Below are positions 6,486 to 16,532 of a stretch of 39,676 nt of DNA, one piece after another; position 1 is the stretch's first letter; the number at the start of each line of letters is the position of its first letter. The position numbers and the translations under genes are program-made. This DNA is from an actinobacterium SCGC AAA278-I18 (GTDB taxonomy: Bacteria; Actinomycetota; Actinomycetes; Nanopelagicales; Nanopelagicaceae). The DNA lies in the NCBI GenBank assembly GCA_000378865.1, contig KB900392.1:1-39676 (forward strand). Reading direction: 5' to 3'. The notes beneath the pieces are model-generated. The model had not been told where the DNA came from. It ran no database searches and saw only the letters and a list, made by a program, of their open reading frames with translations.

Positions 6486-7159
6486 AAGCTAGTGAGAGCT
6501 CACTCGCTGCTGCCGTAAACAAAAAAGAATTAAAAAAGGTGGTAATAATAAATGATCAACCGCTCTTTCTTGCTGGAATTAAGAGCTATGTTGAAGTAAA
6601 CCTGGTTGGAATTGAAATTGTTTTTGCTGGTAGTTGGTTTGATTATTCAACCTCTAAGATTTCACTAAGTGAAGTATTTGCCATTTTAACCTCACAAAAT
6701 CAAACTGAGAGTGAAATTAATTCTCAAATTTCACACTTTTATGAGATTGAAACTCCTATCTTACTTATGCATGATAAGGATTTAGATTTTTCATTAAATG
6801 AAATACTTAAGTTAGGCCCTTGTGTAGTAGTTGAGAGCCATTGCACACTAGATACTTTTTATACTGCTTGCCTTGAGATTATTGAAAATAATACCAGTTG
6901 GCAAAGTGATGAGATCAAAGAAAAAACTAAAGTAGCAGTGAAGACAAAGTCAACCTTAAGTCCGCGGGAGAAAGAATCTTTAATTCTCTATGCATCCGGT
7001 CTTACTTTAAAAGAGGTAGCAAATAAATTAGAACTGTCTCCCAACTCAGTGGGTAAGTTTATTTCTAGAGGCAAAGATAAGTTAACTAAATCTGGTGCTG
7101 CTGTGGGTTCAAAAACTGGTATTTATATGGAGCTTAAAAAACTTAATTTAATGCGTTAA
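6470..7159 (+). CDS. LuxR/NarL-type regulator with degenerate receiver domain (229 aa)
   Basis: The N-terminal domain (about 23-140) keeps the response-regulator outline (VVIINDQPLFLAGIKSYV at the start; ILLM and CVVVES strands later). It lacks the second acidic residue of the usual DD pair, and the phospho-acceptor strand reads AILTSQ (about 71-76) with no Asp. The C-terminal GerE helix-turn-helix (about 162-205, LSPREKESLILYASGL...ANKLELSPNSVGKF) is intact. It is thus a candidate phosphorylation-independent regulator. No ribosome-binding site precedes the ATG; GTG 6539 would be an alternative but would trim the first strand. A copy of the cluster operator overlaps the start codon. The stop overlaps the convergent gene by four bases. 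Confidence 0.85.
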   Translation: MSIGVKASESSLAAAVNKKELKKVVIINDQPLFLAGIKSYVEVNLVGIEIVFAGSWFDYSTSKISLSEVFAILTSQNQTESEINSQISHFYEIETPILLMHDKDLDFSLNEILKLGPCVVVESHCTLDTFYTACLEIIENNTSWQSDEIKEKTKVAVKTKSTLSPREKESLILYASGLTLKEVANKLELSPNSVGKFISRGKDKLTKSGAAVGSKTGIYMELKKLNLMR

Positions 7160-7956
7160 TTAATTAAGGCGCCAATGTTTTTAATTATTGCGCCAGCAAT
7201 AGGCACTAAGAAAAAGCCTTTACCTGCTATATCTTGAGTTCTAAGTGTAATATTTTTTCCTTCAAGTCCTAGGGTTAATTGATCACCATTTATTGAACCA
7301 GCACCAAAGTAGGTTGTAGTTTGCTCACCTGTTTTTACCTTTACCACCATCACATTTCCGCTAATTACCTCTTTAGTTTTCTTGTAGATCACTAAACTAG
7401 TTGTTGTTGAGCCAAGAAAGGTTCTAGGGCCTTGATCAGGAACAGTCACCGCTAATCCATAAACTTGGAAAATAACACCAATTAAGATAAATACTAAAGC
7501 TGTAAAGCCGACCGTCTTAATCCGCTCAGACCATGGATTTTCAGATTGCTCTGGATCTTGTATAAATGGATCGTTATTAATTGGGTGAAAACCAGTTAAA
7601 TCAGATAATCCAGAGTTGCTATTCTGAGGTGGTAGGTAGCTTTGCTTGCCCACTTGCTGCTCATTAAATCTAACCTCTGGCCGAGGAGTTGGCCTAGGCA
7701 CAGCTCGCACCTGGCTTCGATCACTTTGCCTGCGGGTTAAACCAATCCCCTCTGCGCTAAGCAGAAATCTATTTGCACTCTCATCAGGACGTCCAGTGCC
7801 ATGCCAGGTTGCAATCTCAACCAATGTGCCAGGATCTAACTCGCCAATTGTTATTTGATGCCCCTCAGGTAGTGCAATCTGAGCAGCAAATTGATCTGAA
7901 TTATTTAAAATTGCAGCGGGCTTTGGCTTATCCTCATCGCCCTCTTGGATCTGCAT
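7156..7956 (-). CDS. Catalytically dead signal-peptidase-like membrane protein (266 aa)
   Basis: The layout parallels the SipW-like protein at 990-1952: a soluble N-terminal segment (about 20-72), a Pro/Gln-rich linker, one membrane helix (about 147-172) and an outer beta domain. Hand alignment pairs FILIGVIFQVYGLAV with VLLIAFQVLQLRVVL, NVMVVKVKTGEQTTTYF with DIVLYTARALDGTPVTTYA, and DIAGKGFFLVPIAGAIIKNIG with DVKGVVILTIPKLGRLLSPI. The SGSM serine is absent (TTTSLVIY in that place) and His241 corresponds to Gly218. It should therefore lack protease activity and may hold substrates or partner the active peptidase (inference). ATG 7956 is preferred over GTG 7959 because TAGGAG is better spaced. 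Its soluble N-terminus also resembles the active enzyme's (VEIATWHGTGRP...FLLS against VLIRTISNNQRV...FHLS). Confidence 0.75.
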   Translation of the reverse strand: MQIQEGDEDKPKPAAILNNSDQFAAQIALPEGHQITIGELDPGTLVEIATWHGTGRPDESANRFLLSAEGIGLTRRQSDRSQVRAVPRPTPRPEVRFNEQQVGKQSYLPPQNSNSGLSDLTGFHPINNDPFIQDPEQSENPWSERIKTVGFTALVFILIGVIFQVYGLAVTVPDQGPRTFLGSTTTSLVIYKKTKEVISGNVMVVKVKTGEQTTTYFGAGSINGDQLTLGLEGKNITLRTQDIAGKGFFLVPIAGAIIKNIGALIN

Positions 7957-8052
7957 CACGCTCCTAAGTGTTGATAAAAGTAAATCACACCTTTATCGAC
8001 AGGTAAATCGTAGCGGGAGGGGGGCGATTAATCGAGGCATAACCTCTTTTTG

Positions 8053-8090
8053 TAAGGCCAGAACCTAGTTGTGACTGGGTTCTGGCCTTA
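8053..8090 (-). terminator. 13-bp perfect hairpin downstream of ribM
   Basis: TAAGGCCAGAACC and GGTTCTGGCCTTA are exact inverted copies around a 12-base loop. It begins five bases past the ribM stop. There is no U-tract on the minus strand, so if it terminates transcription it is the tail-less kind proposed for actinobacteria. It may also serve as a boundary for the gene at 7956. Confidence 0.6.
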
Positions 8091-8095
8091 TCTAA

Positions 8096-8773
8096 CTAAT
8101 AAACCGCTGCTTTTTCCTGCTTTGAAATCTTAAGCCATGAAATAAAGCCCCAGATAACAAATGGTAGATAGATCGCATACAAAGTACCAGTTGGGTAGTA
8201 ACCATTCTTAAATGCAAATGGCACACCAACTAGATCAACGAGCACCCAAACTAGCCAGAACTCAACATAACCTCGACTCATGCCGAAAGTTGCAAGTGCG
8301 GTTCCAGTAAATATCCAGGTATCAACAAATAGCCATTGACCTGATTCACCGAGAGATTTAAAGATTTGATATGCAATTGTGAAAAAGATTGCAATTGCTG
8401 GAACTAATACCAGCTTTTCTTTTGTAGTTGTCCAGCGCGGAATTACTGGAGGAGTTCCCGGAGCGCCAGATTTGCGGTGTTGATTCCAGCGAATCCACCC
8501 ATAGATACTGACAACTATTAATAACAAGTTACGGCTTGCTTGTCCGTAAAAGTTCTTTTGTTGATCTTGGGCGCCAAAGGAAAATACTGCACCAAGAAAT
8601 ACTGTAAATAAAAGTGCATCGCCTGCAATACCAACTGGCCAGGCAATTACTTTTCGTTTTAAACCAAGCACTGCGCTTGATAGACCAAGTAGTCCACCTA
8701 TTACTTCACGCCATGCGATTGATTTACTTCCGAATTGGATTTGTGCTTCAAACAACCATTTTAAAATGGACAT
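8096..8773 (-). CDS. ribM: RibM-type riboflavin transporter (PnuC family, 225 aa)
   Basis: A PnuC-family integral membrane protein with about seven hydrophobic helices. Recognisable segments are WPVGIAGDALLFTVFLG, YGWIRWNQH, FVDTWIFTGTALATFGM and the C-terminal GYYPTGTLYAIYLPFVIWG. PnuC proteins import nicotinamide riboside, thiamine or riboflavin; the RibM branch, known from Corynebacterium and Streptomyces, carries riboflavin. Sequence alone would only give PnuC, but the FMN riboswitch directly upstream (8787-8909) identifies the vitamin. Start ATG 8773 has AGGAGA at 8780-8785. That site lies one base from the closing stem of the riboswitch, so FMN probably blocks translation. Confidence 0.88.
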   Translation of the reverse strand: MSILKWLFEAQIQFGSKSIAWREVIGGLLGLSSAVLGLKRKVIAWPVGIAGDALLFTVFLGAVFSFGAQDQQKNFYGQASRNLLLIVVSIYGWIRWNQHRKSGAPGTPPVIPRWTTTKEKLVLVPAIAIFFTIAYQIFKSLGESGQWLFVDTWIFTGTALATFGMSRGYVEFWLVWVLVDLVGVPFAFKNGYYPTGTLYAIYLPFVIWGFISWLKISKQEKAAVY

Positions 8774-8786
8774 GCGTTATCTCCTA

Positions 8787-8909
8787 GATGTTCCTTTATC
8801 CAGACTTTAACTGTCGGTCTTGGAGTTTCACCAAGTCAACCAAATGAATTTCATCTGGGTCGCGGACTTTGACCGCCGGTTCGGAATTACACCGACCCCC
8901 GGAATCATC
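8787..8909 (-). ncRNA. FMN riboswitch (RFN element)
   Basis: The reverse strand carries the conserved RFN blocks in order: GGTGTAATTCCGAACCGGCGGT, AGTCCGCGA, a variable hairpin, TTGGTGAAACTCCAAGACCGAC and AGTCTGGAT. The closing stem P1 is GATG-TTCC at the 5' end against GGAA-CATC at the 3' end. It sits in the leader of ribM, with a TAAGAT -10 candidate (8916-8921) about seven bases before the first P1 base. FMN binding should lower RibM synthesis, most likely through the adjacent ribosome-binding site, since no terminator hairpin with U-tract is visible between the aptamer and the start. Confidence 0.95.
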
Positions 8910-8934
8910 ATTGCAATCTTACTTTATTTATTAC

Positions 8935-10281
<1,347 letters not shown>

Positions 10282-10323
10282 CTAACCTTTCACCTTAAAA
10301 CCCCGCTTGGTTTAAGCCGTAGA

Positions 10324-11514
10324 TTGACGCAACGGCAAGGCCCTATGTTCAGTGTCATTTATCAGTCCTACAGTTCAGGTGTGCCTACAAAGAAAACAAA
10401 GCTTCCACTTTCTAAAACTCATCCAAAATTGGCTAAAGAAGCTTTGGGTTGGGATCCTGAGAGTATTACTTTTGGCTCTAATGCTAGAAAAATTTGGATG
10501 TGTTCACATAAGCACATTTGGAATGCCCCTGTAATCCGCAGAAGTAAAGGTAGTAGATGCCCAGTATGCTCAAATAAAAAATTAGCTACAGGCGAAAATG
10601 ATTTAAAGACTTTATTTCCAGAAATAGCTCACGACGCTGATGGCTGGGATCCAAGTAAAATGCTAAGTGGTTCGGCAAAAAGTATGCGATGGGTTTGCCC
10701 TTTCGGACATAAATGGACTGCAAAAGTTACAAATAGAACTAGGACTGGTACGGGCTGTCCTGTTTGCTATGGTGACAAAATACTTATTGGACTTAATGAT
10801 CTACAAACTACTCATCCAGAAGTTGCTAAACAAGCAAACGGGTGGGACCCAACTAAATTTAAAGCAGGAAGTTCAAAACTGATGACCTGGCAGTGTCCTT
10901 TAGCACACCAATGGAAAGCTCTGATTGTTAGCCGAACAAGAACTCGTCCAGCTGATTGTCCCTATTGCACTAATAGAAAATTATTAGTCGGCTTCAATGA
11001 CCTAAAAACTACGCACCCTGAGATTGCAAGTGAAGCATACGGATGGGATCCCAGTACGGTCACTCGTGGGATGGACAAAAGAAAAAAATGGCGTTGCAAA
11101 CTTAATCACGTTTGGGAGACGGATGTAGTTGTAAGAACACGTGGTAGCGGTTGTCCCTCTTGCGCACCTACAGGTTATGACGCTTACGAAAAAGGTTTCC
11201 TATATTTTCTCTCGCACCCAGTTTGGAATATGTTTCAGATAGGGATTACAAATGACCCTAAGACAAGACTAAATTTTCATTTACCACTAGGTTGGGAATT
11301 AATTGAAATTCGCGGACCAATGGAAGGGCACCTAACTCAACAATGGGAAACAGCAATGCTTCGTATGCTTAAAGCTAACGGCGCCGATCTTTCTAATAAA
11401 GAAATAGCAGGTAAGTTTGATGGCTATTCAGAGGCTTGGAGTAAATTAACATTCCCTGTTAAATCAATTAAAGAACTGATGAAATTAACTGAAGAATTTG
11501 AAGCGAATAAATAA
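10324..11514 (+). CDS. Four-repeat zinc-binding protein with C-terminal GIY-YIG nuclease domain
   Basis: Four tandem repeats of about 66 residues (about 31-96, 97-162, 163-228, 229-288) follow the pattern P-x-A-x2-A-x-GWDP...W-x-C-x3-H-x-W-x-A...GCPxC-x3-K-L-x-G-x-NDL. Each can form a Cys-His-Cys-Cys treble-clef/zinc ribbon of the DUF4379 type. After them comes a GIY-YIG-like domain (about 291-356): GFLYFLSHP, FQIGITNDPKTRLNFH, and a later Glu in QQWETAML. Such fusions are known among homing-type and phage or giant-virus nucleases, so a DNA-recognising nuclease is likely and a mobile or defence role possible. The start is uncertain (TTG 10324, ATG 10345 or GTG 10381); the first repeat begins after all three. 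The flanks show no repeats or integrase. Confidence 0.75.
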   Translation: MTQRQGPMFSVIYQSYSSGVPTKKTKLPLSKTHPKLAKEALGWDPESITFGSNARKIWMCSHKHIWNAPVIRRSKGSRCPVCSNKKLATGENDLKTLFPEIAHDADGWDPSKMLSGSAKSMRWVCPFGHKWTAKVTNRTRTGTGCPVCYGDKILIGLNDLQTTHPEVAKQANGWDPTKFKAGSSKLMTWQCPLAHQWKALIVSRTRTRPADCPYCTNRKLLVGFNDLKTTHPEIASEAYGWDPSTVTRGMDKRKKWRCKLNHVWETDVVVRTRGSGCPSCAPTGYDAYEKGFLYFLSHPVWNMFQIGITNDPKTRLNFHLPLGWELIEIRGPMEGHLTQQWETAMLRMLKANGADLSNKEIAGKFDGYSEAWSKLTFPVKSIKELMKLTEEFEANK

Positions 11515-11532
11515 TAAGCGATAGAATTAATT

Positions 11533-11907
11533 GTGAATCTGAAAAGTGTTTTTGCCACTGAGATCAGCCGAAGGCGTGCAATTTTTCTGCTTAAGGTAGA
11601 GAGTGGGTTACTTCTTACCCTCGTTATTTATTTGATCCTAGCTCCACTTATCTCAGATGTATCAGTTCCGGCGGCATTGTCTGCTGAGATTGTTTTTGGA
11701 TTACTCGGTGCAGCTGGGCTGTGGTTTTGTGCAAATGGATTTAAGAGTAATAAATCTTACGGCCGGGCACCTGCAGTGTTAGCTAATCTGATAGCGCTTG
11801 GTGTTTCTTACTACATGATCTCGGGTAATTTATTGCTAGTTGGTATTCCACTATCGTTACTAGCAATTACTACTTTAGTTTCAGCTGCTTTAGGTTATTC
11901 GGAGTAA
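11533..11907 (+). CDS. Small four-helix membrane protein of unknown function (124 aa)
   Basis: GTG start, 18 bases after the nuclease-like gene and probably read through from it or from its own weak promoter. A short basic N-terminus (RRRAIF) is followed by four hydrophobic segments (about 18-40, 49-68, 79-97 and 101-120) separated by brief loops, including the basic FKSNKSYGR. No catalytic or ligand-binding motif is visible and I do not recognise the family; small proteins of this shape are common in actinobacteria. The stop abuts the stop of the convergent dehydrogenase gene. Confidence 0.7.
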   Translation: MNLKSVFATEISRRRAIFLLKVESGLLLTLVIYLILAPLISDVSVPAALSAEIVFGLLGAAGLWFCANGFKSNKSYGRAPAVLANLIALGVSYYMISGNLLLVGIPLSLLAITTLVSAALGYSE

Positions 11908-12636
11908 CTACCAATCAACTACTGTTCGATCCTCCCAAAGTAATCCAGTTTTATCTTTTGTAGCGTCGAATTCTCTCGTGGCCAACCACACCGCTGTTTC
12001 TGCTCCCTCTTGTGCACTTCGTGGTGCATCTGCTCCGCCCATATCGGTTCGACAATGTCCAGGACAGATTGCATCAACTAAAAATCCCCGAGCACCAAGC
12101 CCGGTTTCATATGAAAGATTTTTTACAAATGCATTAACACCTGCTTTGCTAATTCGATAAGGTGCAAGGCCGCCATGTGTTCCTGGCCCAGACATTCTGC
12201 CAAGACAAGCGGAGTAAACAATAACTCTTCCCGTTCGTGCTTCTGTCATTGCAGGTGCTAATTGATTTACCGCTACAAATACTGAATCTAAATTAATCGA
12301 TAAGGTTCGCCGCCACTCTTCATCAGTTGTGCGTAAAGTCTTAGACATCTTCTCACTCATCACGCCATGAGATAAAATTAAAATATCTAACACACCAAAG
12401 CCATTACCAGTAGCTGATTGGATAATCTCATTTAATACCTCGCGAAATTTTTTACTATCGGCCACATCAACTGCTCGATACTCACAACCTAATATTGCCG
12501 CACTCTGTTTTGCTCGCTCTAAATCTTTACCAATGATGTAAACAAAGATGCCGGCTGCAATTAACCCTTTTGCAGTTTCAAATCCCAGTCCACGTGAGCC
12601 ACCCGTTACTATCGCCCACTTCTTATCGCCACTCAT
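11908..12636 (-). CDS. Short-chain dehydrogenase/reductase (242 aa)
   Basis: Classical SDR: the nucleotide-binding TGGSRGLGFETA at about 10-21, an acidic DVADS after the third strand, a LILSHG block in place of NNAG, Ser in VIVYSACLGRMSG and the catalytic YRISK. The SHG substitution for NAG is unusual but retains the loop. After YxxxK the sequence CPGHCRTDMGG matches the PGxxxT segment common to the family. Substrate and cofactor cannot be fixed from sequence. It stands alone on the minus strand between the small membrane protein and kgd and shares a 164-base divergent region with kgd. Confidence 0.88.
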   Translation of the reverse strand: MSGDKKWAIVTGGSRGLGFETAKGLIAAGIFVYIIGKDLERAKQSAAILGCEYRAVDVADSKKFREVLNEIIQSATGNGFGVLDILILSHGVMSEKMSKTLRTTDEEWRRTLSINLDSVFVAVNQLAPAMTEARTGRVIVYSACLGRMSGPGTHGGLAPYRISKAGVNAFVKNLSYETGLGARGFLVDAICPGHCRTDMGGADAPRSAQEGAETAVWLATREFDATKDKTGLLWEDRTVVDW

Positions 12637-12800
12637 AGGCGCAACCCTGCCGTGAATTGTGGGCAGTTACTAGCCTAAAATATGTGCTGGTGGCCACTTT
12701 CACTTGGTTAAAGCCTCGATAAGGGCTTAGCAAAGTTGCGTGAGAGTTAAGATTAACCTGTTGCCACACTTAAAATTAGTTAAAAGATTGGGGGAGATAG

Positions 12801-15800
12801 TTGAGCCAGATCGAGGCTAACACCCCCGCTAATCACTTTGGTGGCTCCTTTGGTCCTAATGAGTGGTTAGTACAGGAGATGTATGAGCGATACCAAAGTG
12901 ATCCAACATCGGTAGATAAAGCTTGGTGGGATTTTTTCGCAGATTTTGGTGGCGCACCATCATTAAGTGGATCAACTGCAGCGCCATCTAGCACAAATAC
13001 AAATGGGGCAGCAACAAAGCCAAGTACACCGCCTATTCCTAAATCACAACTAGCAAAGTTGGCAGAGCTGTCTTTAGCATCAGAAGTACTTGCTTCAACT
13101 AGTACTACAGTTAAACCAGCAGATCCAATAGTTAAACCAATTCCAACTTTAATCACACCAGCAGCAGCAAATATTGAGCCATTGCGAGGTGTGGCAGCCC
13201 GAGTTGTGCAATCAATGGAGGGCTCGCTAACAGTTCCAACTGCAACAAGTGTTCGGGTGATTCCTGCAAAATTAATGATCGATAATCGCACTGTTATAAA
13301 TAATCATCTAAAGCGTGGCCGGGGTGGCAAAGTTTCATTTACCCACCTAATTGGTTATGCAATGGTTAAAGCTGTTCGTGCTCTACCGGAGATGAATTCA
13401 TTTTTCACCCAACTAGATGGAAAACCAGCGGTTGGTCATCCAGAACATATTAATTTAGGTATCGCAATTGATTTAGCAAAACCAGATGGCTCTCGCCAAT
13501 TATTAGTGCCTTCAATTAAGGGTTGTGAGAAGTTAGATTTCGCACAATTTTGGTCAGCATATGAGGATATGGTGCGCAAGGCACGAGGGGGTGCGCTAGC
13601 AGTTGAGGATTTTGCTGACACCACAATCTCTCTTACTAACCCAGGAACAATTGGCACAGTTCACTCAGTACCAAGATTAGTGCAAGGTCAAGGATTAATT
13701 CTTGGCGTTGGTGCACTTGATTATCCAGCAGAGTTTCATGGCACAAATGAACAAGCACTTGCCGATCTTGCAATTAGCAAAGTAGTAACACTTACTAGTA
13801 CATATGATCACCGAGTTATTCAAGGTGCGCAATCTGGTGATTTCCTACGGCGAATTCATGAAATATTACTTGGCGAAGAGAATTTCTATGATGAAATTTT
13901 TGAGGCGCTGCGGATTCCATATGTACCAATTCGCTGGGTTGTTGATATGCGCTTTGGAAAAGACGATGATGTTAGTAAGACAGCGCGAGTACAAAAGTTA
14001 ATTGATGCCTACCGAACCACTGGCCATTTGATGGCAGATGTTGAGCCGCTAGCTTATGTGCAGCGATCACACCCTGATTTAGATGTAGTAAATCATGGCT
14101 TATCGCTTTGGGATTTAGATCGGGAGTTTGCAACTGGTGGGTTTGGTGGCAAATCCTTTATGAAGTTACGCCGCATATTAGGAGTACTACGTGACTCTTA
14201 CTGTCGCACTATCGGTGTTGAATATATGTATATTGCAAATCCAGATGAGCGTAAATGGATTCAAGAAAATATTGAGGTTGGTGCACCAACCACTCCACGC
14301 GAAGAACAGCTACTTATATTGCGTAAGTTAAATAGCGCAGAAGCTTTTGAATCATTTTTGCAAACAAAGTATGTCGGACAAAAAAGATTCTCGCTAGAAG
14401 GTGGTGAGTCGGTAATTCCAATGTTAGATGCAGTGATCTCATCCGCTGCCGACTCTGGCTTAGATGAGGTTTGTATTGGTATGCCCCATCGTGGTCGATT
14501 AAATGTGTTAGCAAATATTGCCGGAAAATCTTATGGCCAAATTTTTCAAGAGTTTGAAGGAAATTACCATGACAATGAGGTGCATGGCTCAGGTGATGTT
14601 AAGTATCACTTAGGTACTAAGGGAGTATTTACTGCCCAATCAGGTGCTACTACTAAAATTTATTTAGCAGCAAACCCATCACATTTGGAAGCAGTAAATC
14701 CAGTATTAGAGGGAATTGTTCGCGCTAAGCAAGATAAATTACGGGCTGCAGCCGGTGATACTTCAGTTGAGGAACAAAGTTCATACCCAGTGCTACCAAT
14801 TTTGTTACATGGTGATGCTGCATTCGCCGGTCAAGGTGTGGTTTCTGAAACTCTCTCACTCTCACTTCTTAAGGGTTATCGCACTGGTGGAAGTATCCAT
14901 ATTGTGGTTAACAATCAGGTTGGCTTTACTACCTCCCCAGATTCAGCAAGATCTTCTACCTACTCAACAGATATTGCCAAAATGATTCAGGCTCCGGTAT
15001 TTCATGTTAATAGTGATGATCCAGAGGCATGTGTTCGAGTTGCTCGGCTTGCTTTTGAGTATCGTCAAAAATTTAATAAGGATGTAGTAATCGACATGAT
15101 TTGCTACCGCAGACGTGGTCACAATGAGGGTGATGAGCCAAGCTTTACTCAGCCACTTATGTATAAATTAGTAGATGCTAAGAGATCTACTCGAAAACTT
15201 TATACCGAAGCATTAATTGGTCGTGGTGATATAACTGTGGAAGAGGCTGAAGAGGTACTACGAAATTATCAGCAACAGCTAGAGGGAGTATTTACTGCAG
15301 TTCACAACACTGAACCAGAGCGTGATGCAAATTGGATACCACCTGCTGTTTTAACGCCAGAATCAGTTGATACCACTGTTACTGAAGATAATCTTAGAAA
15401 AATTTCAGCTACACAAGCATCATTCCCAGCTGATTTCACTGTTCATCCAAAATTATTACCACAGTTATTAAAGCGCACTGAGATGTTAGCTGAGGCAACT
15501 GTTGACTGGGCAGCTGGTGAGATGTTTGCTTTTGGTTCATTACTACAAGAAGGTCACCCAATTAGAATGAGTGGCCAGGATGTTCGCCGTGGCACATTTA
15601 GTAATCGTCATGCAGTAGTAATAGATAAAGAAAGTGGCAAAGAGATATACCCACTTCGTTCACTGGTAAAAGATCCAAATCAATTTCATATCTATGACTC
15701 ACTTCTCTCTGAGTATGCGGTGATGGGTTTTGAATATGGCTACTCAGTTGAGCGAGATAATGCGCTAGTTATTTGGGAAGCACAATTTGGTGATTTTGCT

Positions 15801-16532
15801 AATGGTGCACAAACTGTTGTTGATGAATTTATCTCATCTGCTTTGCAAAAGTGGGGTGAGCGATCCTCAATAGTTTTGCTTTTGCCACATGGGTATGAAG
15901 GCCAAGGACCTGATCACTCATCGGGGCGAATTGAAAGATTCCTAGCATTATGCGCTGAGCAAAATATGACAGTTGCCCAACCATCTACGCCAGCCTCTTA
16001 TTTCCACCTGCTTCGTTGGCACATGAAAAATCCAGCACGCCGGCCATTAATTGTCTTTGAGCCAAAATCAATGTTGCGCTTGAAAGCTGCGGCAAGTGGC
16101 TTAACAGATTTCACAACTGGAAGATTTAAGCCATTTATTGCTGATGACAAAGTTACTACTGCAACTCGCTTAATCTTTACCTCTGGAAAGGTTTACTACG
16201 ACTTAATTGCAGAGCGCGATAAGTTAGGAGAGCACTCAACAGCAATTGCCCGAGTTGAACAGTTATATCCACTGCCAATTGCAGAAATTATTGCCGAAGC
16301 TAAGAAACATCCAAAGGCTACTTTGCTTTGGGTGCAAGATGAGCCAGCTAATCAAGGTCCGTGGCCATTTATTGCACTAGCAACCCAAGAAGCATTTATG
16401 GCACATGATGAGTTAGCAGGTCGTACTTTGCGACGAGTTTCTCGTCGAGCAACAGCAAGCCCAGCAACTGGAAATCATCATTTACATGAAGAGGAGGAAA
16501 AGGCGTTAATGACAGAGGCCTTTACTCGCTAA
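12801..16532 (+). CDS. kgd: Multifunctional 2-oxoglutarate dehydrogenase E1/E2 subunit (Kgd/OdhA/SucA)
   Basis: TTG start after a strong GGGGGAGA site. Order of parts: a short E1 N-terminal helix (NEWLVQEMYERYQ), an Ala/Pro/Thr-rich linker (about 50-110), an E2 succinyltransferase-type domain ending in DHRVIQGAQSGDFLRRI (about 337-353), then the full thiamine-diphosphate E1 (GMPHRGRLNVLAN, GDAAFAGQGVVSETLSL, NNQVGFTTS, RRRGHNEGDEPSFTQP). No lipoyl domain is present, as known for the actinobacterial enzyme, which borrows lipoyl groups from the common E2. It converts 2-oxoglutarate to succinyl-CoA in the TCA cycle. The length (1243) is normal for the family. Confidence 0.97.
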   Translation: MSQIEANTPANHFGGSFGPNEWLVQEMYERYQSDPTSVDKAWWDFFADFGGAPSLSGSTAAPSSTNTNGAATKPSTPPIPKSQLAKLAELSLASEVLASTSTTVKPADPIVKPIPTLITPAAANIEPLRGVAARVVQSMEGSLTVPTATSVRVIPAKLMIDNRTVINNHLKRGRGGKVSFTHLIGYAMVKAVRALPEMNSFFTQLDGKPAVGHPEHINLGIAIDLAKPDGSRQLLVPSIKGCEKLDFAQFWSAYEDMVRKARGGALAVEDFADTTISLTNPGTIGTVHSVPRLVQGQGLILGVGALDYPAEFHGTNEQALADLAISKVVTLTSTYDHRVIQGAQSGDFLRRIHEILLGEENFYDEIFEALRIPYVPIRWVVDMRFGKDDDVSKTARVQKLIDAYRTTGHLMADVEPLAYVQRSHPDLDVVNHGLSLWDLDREFATGGFGGKSFMKLRRILGVLRDSYCRTIGVEYMYIANPDERKWIQENIEVGAPTTPREEQLLILRKLNSAEAFESFLQTKYVGQKRFSLEGGESVIPMLDAVISSAADSGLDEVCIGMPHRGRLNVLANIAGKSYGQIFQEFEGNYHDNEVHGSGDVKYHLGTKGVFTAQSGATTKIYLAANPSHLEAVNPVLEGIVRAKQDKLRAAAGDTSVEEQSSYPVLPILLHGDAAFAGQGVVSETLSLSLLKGYRTGGSIHIVVNNQVGFTTSPDSARSSTYSTDIAKMIQAPVFHVNSDDPEACVRVARLAFEYRQKFNKDVVIDMICYRRRGHNEGDEPSFTQPLMYKLVDAKRSTRKLYTEALIGRGDITVEEAEEVLRNYQQQLEGVFTAVHNTEPERDANWIPPAVLTPESVDTTVTEDNLRKISATQASFPADFTVHPKLLPQLLKRTEMLAEATVDWAAGEMFAFGSLLQEGHPIRMSGQDVRRGTFSNRHAVVIDKESGKEIYPLRSLVKDPNQFHIYDSLLSEYAVMGFEYGYSVERDNALVIWEAQFGDFANGAQTVVDEFISSALQKWGERSSIVLLLPHGYEGQGPDHSSGRIERFLALCAEQNMTVAQPSTPASYFHLLRWHMKNPARRPLIVFEPKSMLRLKAAASGLTDFTTGRFKPFIADDKVTTATRLIFTSGKVYYDLIAERDKLGEHSTAIARVEQLYPLPIAEIIAEAKKHPKATLLWVQDEPANQGPWPFIALATQEAFMAHDELAGRTLRRVSRRATASPATGNHHLHEEEEKALMTEAFTR

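Noticed and set aside
8027-8036. Palindrome CGATTAATCG upstream of the inactive peptidase gene
   Set aside because: Short and AT-rich, single copy, and no match to the cluster motif; could be chance.
8787-8909. Cobalamin or NAD-type riboswitch for a PnuC transporter
   Set aside because: The conserved blocks match the FMN element throughout.
12833-13291. 152-aa antisense ORF in kgd
   Set aside because: It mirrors the Ala/Thr-rich linker of kgd on the opposite strand, a common artefact.
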